Notes: generated by a model not told the origin, from the sequence alone. A stretch of 64,000 bases of DNA from Macrolepiota albuminosa (GCA_027475525.1 JAMWFC010000117.1:4574183-4638182), one strand, 5' to 3'. Shown: positions 10,527 to 23,875, counted from the first letter of the stretch. Numbers and translations: made by a program.

Positions 10527-13500
10527 GTGCCATACGTTCCTTCTTGTTACCCACGTAATAAAGCCACGTTGTTTTCTGCTCCGCTTAAGGCGCTGAAAAC
10601 GCCCAGTTTCTCACTTGGTCTGCTACCTCCTAAAGGGAAGTCATCCCGTGATTCAAGTGATAATGCTCGCCACACAGCGAGTTACAAATCACACGTTTAC
10701 TATCTCTTAACCCCATTTGCATTGTCTTTCACAGCTAGGTTTCTACTCTACGTTTTGGTATTCTCCTTTCTTGTAACCCATGCCTATGCCCAACCCACCT
10801 CTTCACACTCCTCCTTTGATGTCTGTGCATTAAATGCCAACAGATTGGTGAGCCCTGCCAAGTTGGCGTGTGTGGGCCCTTTATTAGCCAGCCTCCTACC
10901 CAGGTTCTTCGCTCTCTCTGAGATGAAAACTACATCCAGTGTAGCCCCGAATCTTCCTGTCAACAGAGGGAAGTATGAGCTATTTGAGGAGAAAGGGATT
11001 CAATGTGCATCCTCACAACGGGGCAAGTGGGGGGTTATTCTGGGAATCCATAGAGACGTGCAGATTATCACGCGTGTGCCTCTGGCACAGGAATCTCTGA
11101 AGGGGTGAGTTGTTGCTGTGGACGTGGTGATTCCAGCTTCAGGCTTATCTTTACCACATCGAGTGTTCACTGTGTATGCCCCATGTGACCCTGATGCAGA
11201 TGATCTGTCTCGGCAGTTTTGGCTGCATCTGAAGGATGTGGTTTGTCAGACTACATCCTCCTGGTCGCTCTTTGGGGATTTCAACGCCACTCTGGTAGCA
11301 TCTGAACGAGCTGCTGACAACTCCTATGTGAGGAGGCGTTTCACTGACTTTCTGATTGGAACCAAAGGCACTGACCTCTGGCAGCAAAACCACCACCGGA
11401 ATCGGTTCATTGACTGGACTAGTCATGGCTGGCAATCCAACAAAGGGGGTAATATCATTGACAGGGTCGTGGTATCGGGATCACACCTTGTGGACTCCAA
11501 CATCTGTATGAGCTCTGCGTGGATCCCTGGTACTGACCACCGTATGATAGTCGCCAATGTGGTTCTCAAAGCCGGATCCGGAGAAGTCCCCGGTCAGGGT
11601 AAGACTCAGTATGTTCCGTTTAAACCAGTCCCACAGCCGCGGGTCAAATACCCCCAGAAATTGGACAAGTACAAATTTAAGGTGTTTGCTGACGCAGTGG
11701 ATCAACTGATCTTGGCCGATGACCAATTCTATGAGGGCAGGATCTCTGACGACGCAAGTTACATCAAGAGGTACGGTAGGCTAACTGCCATCATTGAACA
11801 GGCAGCAGTTAGCACCTTTGGATGAGGGAAACTCTACAATCATGTCGTCAAGAAGATCACTTCACCCTGCATACAAAAACTGGTTTCAAAGTTACGCAAC
11901 GTAGGAGGAGCCTTAGCTATGTCGAGAGGTGATGTCTGCACCTTCTCTCATGGCTCCCAACAACTGTTCCTTTCGCTAAGTTGCAAGGTCGAGTTGGGTT
12001 GGGCATCCACTGCATCCCTCACAGAGTATTTGATCGGCATCAGGAGAGGCCTTCACAAGGAGCTATATGCTGCTAGGAAGGTGGAGATCATTAACCGTGC
12101 ACACCGATATGATCGTGGCTGCATCTATAACATTCTGATGGGAGGGTCCTCCAAGAAGCTCATGGGTGGACAGGAGTCCTTTGTCCTGCTACCGACTGCA
12201 CTCAACTCCACACTGCACCCCGGAACGGTCGAAACCGACCCATCTAGGGTGGTAGAAATGACATGTCAGTATTTCCTTAACCTTTATAAACGCTCACCTC
12301 TGCCAGACAAGCCAAAACCGTGGCTATCGACCCCGTTGGTATGTGCGGTCAGGGACAGAGTACAGAAGAATCCGTTTGTGTGGCTTGTAGCAGCAACCCT
12401 TGCAGACTTCAGAGCAATGCTACAGAAAGGGAATCCTCATCCTTTGCCTGGTCCTGACGGGTGGGAGAAATGGTGTGTTAAAAATCTGTCTGATGGGGCT
12501 CTGCAGCCAGTGTTAGAACTGTATAACTACTCGGTCATCAATGCACGATTCCCGGGAGACCTGAAGGATACTCACTTGACTTATTTTCATAAACGGAGGG
12601 TTAGGACCGAACTTACTAACTGGAGGGGCCTCATGATCTCCAATTTTCTAGCAAACTCGCCGATGACATGGTTGAACTTCAAGCTATCACCATACGCGGC
12701 CAAACTTGGCATCATCCCAGAGACACAGGTGGCGACCCAACCCGGAGTTCAGACCCACGATCTCATGAGTTTCTTATGCAGACTCAAAACGTGGTCTCGA
12801 AGAAGCAGAACGGAACTTTACCTACTAAAGAGGGACCAAATGAAGGGCTTTGACTACTTATCACCAGAGGGATTCTACAATGCATGTGCTGCGTACGGTC
12901 TACCTACTTCCATCTGTGAACTGGACAGGGCGGCGCAAGCTCAAACTAAGTGCTTTCCCCGCACTGCATTTAGCATCGCTGAACCTATCTTTGTAGAGGG
13001 CGTCACGAAACAGGGAGGACCCATGTCCCCGTTCAAGTCAACCATCACCACTAGCCTGGGCCACAGATATCTGGATGATATAGCGAGAGCGGATCCAGAT
13101 GCTGTAATCATCTCCAGCCACACTAGTCAGAACGCTGACCCCCACTTGCCTGATGACACACTCTCCCTCACAGTAGTAATGACCAAGGCAACCGACGACA
13201 GCTTCCTGGTAGCAAAAACACATGAAGGCCTGCACAGATTTATGCTGGAAATGGAACGTTTTCAGTATATGTACAGATGGGTAACCTCGTGGGAGAAGAC
13301 TACTGCCCACATCTTGAACTGTACGGGTCCAAGAAGCAAGTCACTCAAGTTTCTCTCGGTCAATACCAAAGCTGGGATGGACCCATGGACGGTGTCGGAA
13401 CATGAGGTACCAGTCTTTGTAGAGGAGTTGAGTTTCCTTCGGACGCAGGTGGACGACCCAAAGGCCAGGTACGCAGAACTACTCAGTCTCATTGATACAT

Positions 13501-15561
13501 TCACTTTTCCTAGCTTCTCCATCCGAGCCCCGTACACTCTCATCCATCAGATAGTCTCCCAGAACATCATCTCGAGATGTTGAGTGTTACTCTCGCTCCA
13601 ACCCATCACACATGCTGACGCGGTGAGGCTTGACCAGCGGGTCATGCAGCGAGTACATGGAATGCTGGGCTTCCCTTTCTGCCCATTTTCTCAGGTCGCA
13701 TCCATCCCGGTCAACTTAGGAAGATTGGAATTTCCATCCATCGTGAGGATCAACGCAGGCATTGCAGTTGATGGTCTGGCAAGGGATCTCAATCATCACA
13801 TCCCGGCATACAGAATTATGGCCAGAATCACCTTGGCTGATTGGACCTGCCACATTAACGGATGCATATACCCACTGGACAGGCGAGGCCACAGCTGCAC
13901 GTTCACATGGTACGGTGGTTCTCTACCTTCAGCCTGGATCATAGTGCATGAACACTTAGCTAAGTTCAAATTTTCTCTTCGTCTCACTGACCAAAGTCAC
14001 CTGCTTACTGGTGAATGCTCGTTATCTCACGTACTTTTGCTGGTCAAGCCTCATCTTCAGTGGCCGGAACCCCCGTCAGGTCACCTCAATAGGTCAATTA
14101 AGGCAATGGGCCTCTCACGACTCTGCCAGCTTGGCCAGTGGGCGGACCTCAATGGTAGTCGCACGACCTTCATCGCACACTCAATTCCCCCAGGGCAAGT
14201 GGTCACCTGCGCAGGTGAGGAATTGGAGGCTGATGGAGAAGGTTTTGGCATCCACGGAGGTTGGCATGCTCTATGACGGAGACCCAGACCTTTTGCTTCC
14301 ACATCTGGTAAGAAGGAGGCGTGCCGAGATTTACATTGAAACTTTAGCAGCTCTGGGTCCACTGCCCCCCATACAGGAGGCGTTGTTCTCAAAGCAATGG
14401 GGGACTGATGGATCAATGGTTCCGCCATCTGCGGGGATATTGGAGGAGAAGTCTGTGACCGCAGCGGTGTTGGGCCCAAGGACCGTGGCACTCTGACTAA
14501 TGGAAAGGAATATTTCTATATTGCAAGGTGAACTAATGGGTCTCATTGCAGGCTTAATCACGTCGAGAGAGGACATCTCAGGGACACTGATTCACACAGA
14601 TCACTTGAACTCAGTAAGGCTAATTGAGGATAGTCGCACATCAATCAACATGGATGCCCATCTCAGACACATGAATGGCCATTCTTATTATAGGTGGATT
14701 CTAGGTTTATTAGAGAATAGTGTGGCTAGGATCCTTTATACGGAAGGGCACTCAAGTCGGGAGTCTCTTCCTTTGACACTGAACAATGCTGCGGATCATT
14801 ACGCGGTAAGAGCCCAGACTAATACTGACACACCCATAGCACCAATCCCCACATTTGAGATGGACCAATACAAACTCCACTCTGCCACGGATGGATGGAT
14901 CGAATCCAACATCAGAAGCTTTGTTGACTGTCTAGCGGCACTCAAAACGGCGAGCGATCTGGAATTTAGCCACAGAGTGCGCCTTCGCCGTTTGGACTAT
15001 GACCCGGGTGCTCCACCAGAATTCCCATACCTCAGGGTGCTTTCCTGCTACTCAGCGATTGTTCAGCTTTATGCACGCTCTGGGCAACTTCCCACAGCGC
15101 AACGGCTATTTGACAGGGGCAAATCTGACTCTAACCAATGCCGGTTTGGCTGCACTGACTCGGTGGAGGACGAGCACCATGTATTTGTTCAGTGTGCTAG
15201 GTTCGTATCCTTCAGGGCGGCGGTGCTTAGCGAGGTGGTTGGCTTCACAAAGATGAAGTGCCTGGAGTTCGTGGAGAGAGGACTGATATCTCAGCCATGT
15301 GTGATGAGGGTGGTTCATGCAGCTGAGTGTCTCTTCCGAGATGACCCTTCCATTTGGCCTCTGTACTGCTCAGCGTTCTACCTAGGTCGAGTGCCGAACA
15401 TCATGAGGTTGTTGAGTCCGGAACCTGCTGGAGTAATCATGGTGGAACTCAAACAGGCAGCCCAGGCCCTTGCCTCAGGATGGCACCGTCATTCAATCTG
15501 TCTGGCTGGTTGCATCTGGGGTCAAGCCCAACACATAGTGGCTAGGGAGATTGGTGCTTGA
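10527..15561 (+). pseudogene. LINE-1 ORF2: endonuclease, reverse transcriptase, RNase H-like
   Basis: One reading frame runs from 10527 to about 14200 through TGA codons at 11106, 11823 and 13581. A single-base shift near 14190-14205 (C/G run) moves to another frame, which runs to 15561 through a TGA at 14494. Domains in order: exonuclease-endonuclease-phosphatase fold (NANRLVS, SEMKT, FGDFNATL, GTDHRMIVANV) at about 10820-11560; a reverse transcriptase region from about 12400, where the catalytic motif reads TDDSFL at about 13190; an RNase H-like region at about 14400-14830 (GTDGS, LQGELMGL, IHTDHLNS, NAADHYAV); and a C-terminal CX3CX8-HHVFVQC zinc motif at about 15140-15200. All four stops are TGA, the product expected from CpG deamination of CGA (Arg). 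The copy cannot encode a full protein. Confidence 0.75.
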
Positions 15562-15700
15562 CGATCTGTTCATAGCATGTGCGCAACTTGTGTATTTCTT
15601 ATGAAGCGGTGGCAAGCTTTCCCCATGCAGGTTTTGATGCTACCCCGCTTCCCATTGGTAGTAGAATCATTTATTATTCTTTGTTAGGTCTATCGTGGTT

Positions 15701-16281
15701 CATTCTTGTAATGTGTCCATAGCTATTTCATAGCATAGGTAGATATCAATATAGTAACATAGTAACATGAGTTCAAAGTAAGCTTGAAGAGTAAATGAAG
15801 ACTTACAATGCTTTTTAAAGTTGTGTTGAAAATATGGTGTTGAGTTACATGGCTGGGAACAATGTGCTTGACAATGATATTTTCCACTGTCCAGCTGCAC
15901 GAATCACCTGAATATGCATAAGTAAATGCTTTGTCAAGGTATTGATTGTCATCGCTATGATGTATGTGAAAGGCAGTGACTAATTGTTGGTTCAGATCAA
16001 ATCCTTTTAGAGTGAGGTGTTGCATGCACAGATCATGATGGGTATAAAAGCTGACATTAGAAAGAACAAATATATAAAAAAAAATGCTAATATAAAGTAA
16101 AATGTGCAGAAAAACTCACTAAAATACTAGATTTTTGATGTTATAATGAGTTAGAACATTGAGATACCATCTAGTAATGATGGTGAAACCAATGTCCACA
16201 ATTTCTCTCATTTGTCTTCTATAGAAGGAGTAGGTAGATATGCACAGGCACCAACACTGTATATCATCAACATGTGGAAGT
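15701..16281. other. CpG-poor non-coding DNA
   Basis: AT-rich sequence with almost no CpG. I see no gene, RNA or clear repeat in it. Confidence 0.5.
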
Positions 16282-17797
16282 TGATAGGCTTCTACTTGGA
16301 TTGAGTGCATTAAGAGACATTATAGGCTTACTAATATTCAACATACTAGAGACTTTGGTCATCCTCTTGGACTCAGGACATCTCTGGCTTTAGTGTGCTG
16401 CTACAGACTTTACTTCTCAGTCTTATCCAGCAGTCATTAGTCTTCCAGCACACATTATCTATTGACTTCAAGGATTAGGAAGGTCCAGGACTCATAGCAC
16501 TAGTACAATGGTGGGGAGGTAACTCTGACCAAACTCTGATGACTTCTGGAAGGGGTTAGCATTAGGCACTGCCATTTGACAAGGTGCTTCAATCAGAAGT
16601 CTAAAAGAATCAATGATGATGGCACAGGATATACTCAAACCTGACATTAGAGCTCATGGCATCTGTTAGGAGACTCTCATTTCTTCCTTCTTTCACTCCT
16701 TATTCCTTCATTCTCCTTTCATTCATTTTCTTATTTCTTCTATCATTCTCTCATTTTGCTGTTTCTATTCTCTCAACACTATTTGTTAGTACTATTCTCA
16801 ACCTTTGAGGTGCTCTGATTCTTTAGCTATCATTCAGACAAGTGTGGGCCCTTCAGCACCACTTCCAGACTGCTTATATAAGCCAGAGTTTGCCTTTCTG
16901 ACTTCTAAAGTCCGGAGTTTTCCTGCCTTGTTTGCACAGTTGTTTGGTTAGTCAATTTTTGAGTTTTTTAAGGTTTTGTTGTACTGTACAGTTGTTTCCC
17001 ATGCTTCAGAAGCCCCAGAAGCATTCAACCTGGCATAGGAAATCCTTAGACTTGTTCTCTTTGGATCTCCCTCTGCCAGGTGAGTATTTATTATAATATT
17101 ATCAGTACATACTCTAATACACTTTGGATCTCCCTCTGCCAGCTGTGTGACTGAGCCACAGCCTCTAGAGGTCGCCCTTACAGCGTCTGTCAAGGATTTT
17201 CTGACCATACCCTGGAGTGGCCTAGCCAATTGGATTATACTAAAAAATGAGCAGACTTGTACAATTCTAAGTTAGTTTAAAATTGCTGTGGCTATCATGC
17301 TGTTGGTTGCCATTGACAGGTCTCCATTAGCTGGGACCACAAGGAAAGACACTAATTGGTAGTGCCACAGATGGACTTGTCTTGGAAATGCAGTAGCATA
17401 TAATATAAAAGATAGCTACTGCCAATGTATATAGCAACAAATCATAGCCTCTAAAGTACCCAGTTATACTTAGTGTTCAAATTGTGCTAGCTTTGCCGAA
17501 CTTCATCCCTAAGTTAAATGCTAGCTTCATCTATTTTGTCTACATTATTTACAGTGCCACCTACAGGCACATTATGCTGTGCTATTCATCATTTTCTTTA
17601 TATTCTTGTCTAAACTATGGCACTTACAGTCTACTAGGTAGCATCTGAGGTGCTATCATTTAGTGCATCACTCTATCATATCTGCTTGAGCACACCAGGA
17701 CTCTGTCAGGACTCCTCACAACTATGCATGCCAAGTGCTGGAGATGGCATTGTACTGCATATACGTCCAGCACACCCAACCACAGTTGGCATCATCA
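16282..17797 (+). mobile_element. Solo LTR, family B, with 4-bp target duplication AAGT
   Basis: It begins TGATAGGCTTCTACT and ends TTGGCATCATCA, the same ends as the family-B LTRs at 59774 and 61107-62592, and most of its length aligns to the latter by eye. AAGT flanks both sides (16278-16281 and 17798-17801), with no internal element, so it is a solo LTR left by recombination. It has lost nearly all CpGs relative to the other copies. An extra block at about 16690-17185 absent from the 61-kb copy may be a secondary insertion. Confidence 0.8.
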
Positions 17798-18737
17798 AAG
17801 TCCAGACATGGATGTTGTGTGAAATTGTTGTTCAACATTTATACACCAAAAAAAAGTAAACGTATATGAAATGATGTTGAGAGGAAATAACCATCACATA
17901 CAGTTATTTTCATATAAGTAAGTGAGTGTTCACTAAAGTCATACTTCACAATTTCAACTAAACATCTTGGTTGTTTTAGCAGGTTGCTTTATTGCATAGT
18001 TGTTCAAGTAATACAATGGTTTTTCCATGGTCACAGTTGCAGAAAATTTTTGTTTTAAGCTGCATAGATCTATAGATTGAACAGGCTAAAGTTGTATTTA
18101 AATTGTACTAATTGCCAGAATTTTACCTATTGAAGCATTCTAGCTCATAATGAGTAGTAATAAGTACCAAGTTGAACCACAGTGATTGATAGTATTTACC
18201 TCCAGTAGGTGTCTATTGAGTAAGTACATGACAACATAGACTGACAGTATCAGTTTGTTATAGCAGAAGAAGCGATAAGAATATAGCATTTCCAGAGTTG
18301 TGCAGCAACATGTCCTATAAGCAAGCTAGCAGTAAGATAGTTTGAAATCGAAAATTTTAAGAAAAAACAGGGAAGAAAGAAAGAGACATATGTTGAAGTG
18401 TGACAGTGTGATATTGTGATATTGTGATATATACAGCAAACATGACAAGAGGGCCACCAAAGGCCAACTGTTCTGCTTTGTCTTGGACTTGTCTTATATA
18501 GCTGCGTAGCATTTACAAGCACCCTCAGTTATGTTTACACGTCTCTAAGGATGTGTCAAACTCTTGCATACATACTAATACTTACTGACTTTACTCATAT
18601 CTAGAAATACTTATGTGTTTACTAGGTACATTCAATACAGTTACATTTACATATCTCTGAGGAAATACTTACATGTTTACTAGATGCCGTTGAGACACCA
18701 GTCTAGCAGTCTGTTGTTCTAATTCCAACAACATATG

Positions 18738-18870
18738 CATTACATATAATGATGATCATTCTATACAATACAATAATAATAATAATAATAAAATTATTAT
18801 GTAATGTATTATATATAATGATGATCCTTATATACAATAATAATAATAAAATTATCATGTAATCATTTAT
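18738..18870. repeat. Imperfect tandem repeat, about 69 bp, with AAT microsatellite
   Basis: Two diverged copies of a unit built on ATATAATGATGATC, (AAT)n and AAATTATNATGTAAT, with starts 69 bp apart. The divergence shows it is a true old duplication, unlike the exact 77-bp ones. Confidence 0.6.
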
Positions 18871-20033
18871 GTAGACAAACACTTATGTAATGGTTTGAGA
18901 ATGAGAATAGTCAAGACAACTATATATCATGATGCACTGTGGGAGAGTTGAACCTGCCACTAGTGCACAATATCAATTTTCCACTAAACTATAGCAGTGG
19001 CTTACTATAAGAATATAGTGTACAGAGAGAATATCAAATTTAGAACTTTCAACTTTATATGCATAATCTATAACTATATCATATCATTGCATCACAATCC
19101 CATGGTCATATTGTCTTTCATCATTTATACTCGAGACTCCGGGACAACACCAAGGTTCTTGTTGACTTTATTCTCAGCAGCTACAATTGTACACATGTGA
19201 GCATGAAAATCCTGAGTTTAAGTACATAGTAGTGTGCTGTATTCTCATTCTTGTTCATACTGAGCTCAACCCCATTTTCTATTAAAAAACTTTGGACAAT
19301 GATCTTATTTATTTGACAATACATGACAACATTGAACTTTGACAGACTTGACCATAGCCCATGCATATGCTAATGTACTTTGTATAAATGTTAACTAACT
19401 TGATTTACTTGCTCATGCTGCTGTTTGTGTCCTCACCATTGGCTGATGCACTTGTATGTGTATTTCCAGGCACTTCTCTGGCTCTAGCTGTAGGCACCTC
19501 TGTCTCTGTCTCTGTTTTTGGTATGACAAGCAGGATAGACGCTGAGAAGAAGACTTGAAAGAGGTGGAGAAAGGTGTCCATGTCTGTGCCTGTTTTCTTA
19601 TTTCTATCGTCAAAGCTAAAGCCAAAGCAAAATTTAAAGCATCTATCAAAGTTAAGTCTTACTCTTATGCTCATACTCAGAGTCATGTTCACATCATGTA
19701 AAGATTGCAAAGAAACAGATGGGCCAATGGGCCATATCATTGACAATAGATCATCCAGTCCTTCATCATATGGATCAGAATACTTGATCATTTCTTAGTA
19801 AAGCATACATAGCATGTTTTTGTAAGTAACTGTAGATAATTCTTGTCATAAGGATAATTGTTGTTGTTTTCCAGTCTGCTATGCTAATCCAGTCATTTGA
19901 GATGTACAAATCAATGCTATCATATCAAGATTTGAGAACACCATAGCACTCTTTTGTGTTGGAGTTCATATTATAGAAAGAGCAACTTCCATCATAATTA
20001 GTTTTTATAGACATGTTAGACCTTGTCATTGTC

Positions 20034-20183
20034 TTTTTTTTTGGAGTAGCATTTGGTTTGATAGTGTAGCCAGTGCCATAGGTATGTTTTTTTTTTTTTT
20101 TTTTGCTCTATTCATACTTTTTTTTTTTGGAGTAGCATTTGATTTGGTGATATAGCTTGTGCTATAGGTATGTTTTTTATTTA
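20034..20183. repeat. Imperfect direct repeat with T-tracts, about 86-bp period
   Basis: Two diverged copies of a T-run followed by GGAGTAGCATTTG and CTATAGGTATG-type sequence, separated by a 22-T run. It is not coding. Confidence 0.6.
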
Positions 20184-21030
20184 TACACAGGTGTGGATAG
20201 AATTTTATTGTTATATATAGTTTAGTCTATATATGAGTATATCAGATAACTGTATATGCATAGAACAAACATGATAGTTCTTATGTATATCAGTATAGTA
20301 GTACCATCATTTGTCATCTCAATTGTCACTTTCTGAAAAGTATGCATCTATCAGATATTTATTGTCATTTATTAACTCTTACCAGTAGGACTCTAGTGCA
20401 ATTGACATGAGCTATGATCATTTAGTTTAATGTGATGTTACTTACCTATTGTTTGTACTAGAGTCATCAACCATTTATTCTTGATTTTTACTTCATTGAT
20501 GGCTGCATCTGATAAGTAAGGCTGTAATGTTAGTATGTCGGTAGAAAATTTAATATTGAAAATGGTACTTGCCTGCATTATCGACGGCTTTTTTCTGCAC
20601 ACGCTAAAAGGCTGTACACTATAAACAATTAATCAAGGTTGTATCCAAAAAGAGCAATAAATAAGATTGTCACAAACATCTTTTGTTATTTTTCATCATA
20701 GCACAATACTTTTCTGTCATGGACTTTAGCTCCATCTTTGTATCTCTGTTGATTAAAGATGAGGAGTTGGCTGGTGCAGAAGATCAGTTCTGATTTGTAT
20801 TTATGAGAGGAGATGTAAGTCGCAAATAGAGTGTTAAGATGTATTTTAATAGTGGTTGCCTTATGTCAGTAATTGAGATATGTTTGTGCATTGTACTGGT
20901 ATATTGTATAGTTGCAAAAGATTTCTACAGGAATCATGAGATTGATAATGACTTAATGTCAATTGAATTAGGTTACTAATATACTAAAGGGTATTTTTCA
21001 ACTTTATTTATAAAAATAGCAATTGCAGAA

Positions 21031-21640
21031 AAGGTAATGGACATATTTAATAGTCTGAGAAGTTCATCCTATATGTTCAGTACTGAGTTAAAAGAAGGTA
21101 ATGGACATACTGAATAGTCTGAAAAGTTTACATCACCTGATTAACCTTGAGTTAGAATATAGATAGAAGAGGTAATGGATATACTAAATAATCTGAGAAG
21201 GTTATGCCACTTTGTCAGCTTTGAGTTGGGCTGTGCAGGTAATGTTGAAAATCAGACAGATTGGACAATAACTTTTTGGTTTGAACTTGAAAATGTTGAG
21301 AAATAAGTGCTAAGCACTTGGTGTGTTTATTCAAAGAAGTGGTACTGCAAAAGATGTTAGTGAATGGAAGGGCATTGAATTTACAAAGTGGATTGAGTCT
21401 TTGTTATGTAATTTGTTAAAGGCATGTGTAACTTCAAGGTTGGTAGTTGTTTGTTGGAGGTACATCATTTAATGAAAATAGTAATTGCAGAAGAGGTAAT
21501 TGGACATATTAATAGTCTGAGAAGCTTATATCACCTGGTCAGTCTTGAGATGGGCTATGCAGATAATATTGAATTAGATAATGACTTTTAATTTGAATCT
21601 AAAAATTGTGTTGAGAATGAGTATTCAACCATGTTTATTT
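21031..21640. repeat. Degenerate tandem repeat set (GGTAATGGACATA...)
   Basis: Units starting GGTAATGGACATA and containing AATAGTCTGAGAAG recur near 21032, 21097, 21171 and 21496 with 65-75 bp internal spacing. The last two also share the following 130 bp. CpG-poor and non-coding. Confidence 0.55.
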
Positions 21641-22466
21641 TGGTATTGGCACGGCACTCTCATTAATATCATTAAAGATCTCTAATGCTAAAGAAGCGTC
21701 ATACTTTGCTGCTAATGTAAATGAGTCAAATTGATTTCAAAATTCATTTTTCGTTAGATGATTTGTTAAAAAATACATATACAGTATGTATATGACAATG
21801 CAGCGGTTGTGAATTTATGTTTTATTCTGAATCTATAACAAAGTAGACATGATTGGCAGCTCTGATAAAGACTGTAAAATGCCATGATCTTTGTCAGATC
21901 CTGGTACATTTTACTAGTCCTTCTTGTTGAATGACAAATATACTTACTGAAAGATAAGTTAATTGATATATTCATTTTCTATCAGTAATAACATAGCACA
22001 TATCTTAGTTAAAGCTTAAAAAGCTTGAGCTTAAACATACAAACATATGGCTTTAAAAATCAAAGACATTTTCTGACATGCAAAGAATAATCTTGATTTA
22101 TAATCTAAGACTCCTCAGACAATGAAAAAAGTAAGAAGTCGCATTTGACCTTGTCTATCCAGTTACAGCTGGTGTTGGATCAATATCTATCAGTTGCTAA
22201 GAAATTGACGCAAAAGCATCTGCAGCTTTATGTAGTGAAGCATTTATAGTTACTGGCTGCTAGGAGCCACAACATATCTTATGCAGATTTGACAGAATAT
22301 ATTGAATTATTTGCCCATATCTTCAAACTCAAAGTGCTGGAATACCCTAAGTGCAAAGCAGCATGAGGGTTAGCAGTCTCAACAACCACTCTGGCTGACT
22401 TAGTTGAATATAAAATAAGTATGTGCTGACAAGTGCTGTTGATTGCAGGTGCAATGAATTTGCTAA

Positions 22467-22899
22467 ATGCACCTCACCAGAGCAATGAGTCTTAGCAAGA
22501 CTATATCAGATGTCAGAATGCTGCAATCTATCAATGCAATGTCAGCAGAGTGCCTCAGCAGGCATTGTCTAAAGACTATGACAATGACTTCAGCAGAGCC
22601 AGAAGCACCACTCACTATGCCAGAGGTTAAAATATCTCAAAAGCAGGTTACCATTAAAGAAGAGGTGGACAAGGTCCACATTCTTGAGAAACAAACACAA
22701 CTACAATGCATAGCACAACATGTCCATCTGGTGGACAATTGAAATAAACATATCAATTATCAGAGAATGTGCAACCAGGACTTGTGCAATCATAGCAAGT
22801 TGTTAATTGACAACCAGGGGATAGTCTTTGAAGGGCATGAAGGTGTGACACCTGTCAATGATATGTGGTGACAGATTGCTGCTCAAACTGCTGAGCCGG
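22467..22899 (+). pseudogene. Element C gag, N-terminal fragment
   Basis: The plus-strand open frame 22467-22742 and its continuation to 22899 contain LLIDNQGIVFEG, which pairs with SLINGQGIVFEG in the E1 gag (about 905-870 minus). The protein is cut by element A inside ...TAEP and continues across the insertion at 34513 as DKDLESS. The TGA after HLVDN and the TGA inside NDMW mark decay. CpG is almost absent. Confidence 0.65.
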
Positions 22900-23851
22900 T
22901 GATAGGACCCCATACAGGTTAGGCGCATCAACGGCAGGCTCAGCACCGGCTCCGGAAACCTTGCCGCACTCGTTCCGAACTTAGCGCACGCGTTCTACCC
23001 ATTTTAAGCCATTTCTGACAGCCGTGCACGGCAAGAAGCAGATCCAATCAATGATAGCGCCGACGGCAGCAAGAATGACAACTGACAGATGGCATCAGTC
23101 ACTGACGACAGCGCTTAGCGAGAAGCTTGATGATCTATCAAAAACTGACGGACAGCTTGGCGTTTGACCTTGGCGTCTGACACCGCTTACCGTCTCGATT
23201 TGGCGCCCAACGTCGCTTAGGTGTTCTGACAAACAGAAGGGTGATGGAGTGATGGTTTAGCTTCGCGATCTGTCGCCTGGCGTCGCTAAGGCTCTTGAAT
23301 GGACGGTAGGGATCTGAAACCGCTGGAGCTACCCCTTTGAAATTTTCCAGTTTACCGCACTCTGGCGTCATTAGCCACTGGCGACGGCGAACTCATTGTA
23401 GTATAAAAGTACTTACCGATTTGTACAAAGAGGACATCAGAACAATAGACCACAGTTTACTCCCCTTTCCTCAGTCTCCCTTACGCTCAAGAGCTCATTT
23501 ACGCTACGGTCGGCAACGTCAAACTCATCGGCAGTTGTAGACGCTCGCCAACACTCGACATACTCGCGCCTTGCAACTACGGCAGGCATTATCGACGCTT
23601 AGAACTTTGCTAAGCCTATCGTGCTCTTGCCGCTCACCCTTGCCGTGTTCACTTACCGCATTTTCCTTAGGCGCTTTACCTTAGCGCTTGACACTTGCCG
23701 ACCCCGTTACCGACTTTTACCCTTTTTCACAGACGCGTTCTCTGGGACCTGCCCGGGACTCCTCACATCACTTTTAGCGCGCCCAACGCACACTCTTGGT
23801 ACGGTAACACAATCGCTACATTTGTTACTGACCAAACTTTGGGCGTCATCA
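22900..23851 (+). repeat. 5' LTR of element A (952 bp)
   Basis: TGATAGG...GTCATCA ends; nearly identical to 33561-34512. A TATAAAA at 23402-23408 is the likely promoter of the genomic RNA. Short open frames inside are conserved between LTRs only because the LTRs are copies. It contains 21 TTRSCG/CGSYAA hexamers by eye. Confidence 0.93.
23402..23408 (+). promoter_or_regulatory. TATA box in 5' LTR (copy at 34063-34069)
   Basis: TATAAAA about 450 bp before the LTR end, in the position expected for the U3/R boundary. The same box is present in the 3' LTR. Confidence 0.6.
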
Positions 23852-23854
23852 AAT

Positions 23855-23875
23855 TGGAGCCCACCGCGAGGGATC
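23855..23875 (+). promoter_or_regulatory. Primer binding site
   Basis: TGGAGCCCACCGCGAGGGATC starts 3 nt after the LTR. Its complement ends in CCA and can form the 3' acceptor strand, T-stem strand and part of the T-loop of a tRNA whose 5' end would be GCCCACC. I did not identify the tRNA. Confidence 0.6.

Larger units (their letters stand above)
8488..15700 (+). mobile_element. Non-LTR retrotransposon LINE-1 (decayed)
   Basis: A plus-strand ORF1 (coiled-coil) is followed by an ORF2 with endonuclease, reverse transcriptase, RNase H-like and terminal zinc-motif regions. Both ORFs are disrupted. The 3' untranslated part runs to about 15.7 kb, where GC and CpG content fall. I found no poly(A) tail or target duplication, so both ends are approximate. 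Confidence 0.75.
17802..22466. other. CpG-starved old repeat DNA, no gene
   Basis: About 4.7 kb of AT-rich DNA with only roughly twenty CpGs by eye. No open frame has family features. It contains two imperfect tandem tracts (18738-18870, 20034-20183) and a 21.0-21.6 kb repeat set, listed separately. The right end (from about 22.2 kb) probably includes the decayed 5' part of element C. Confidence 0.5.
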
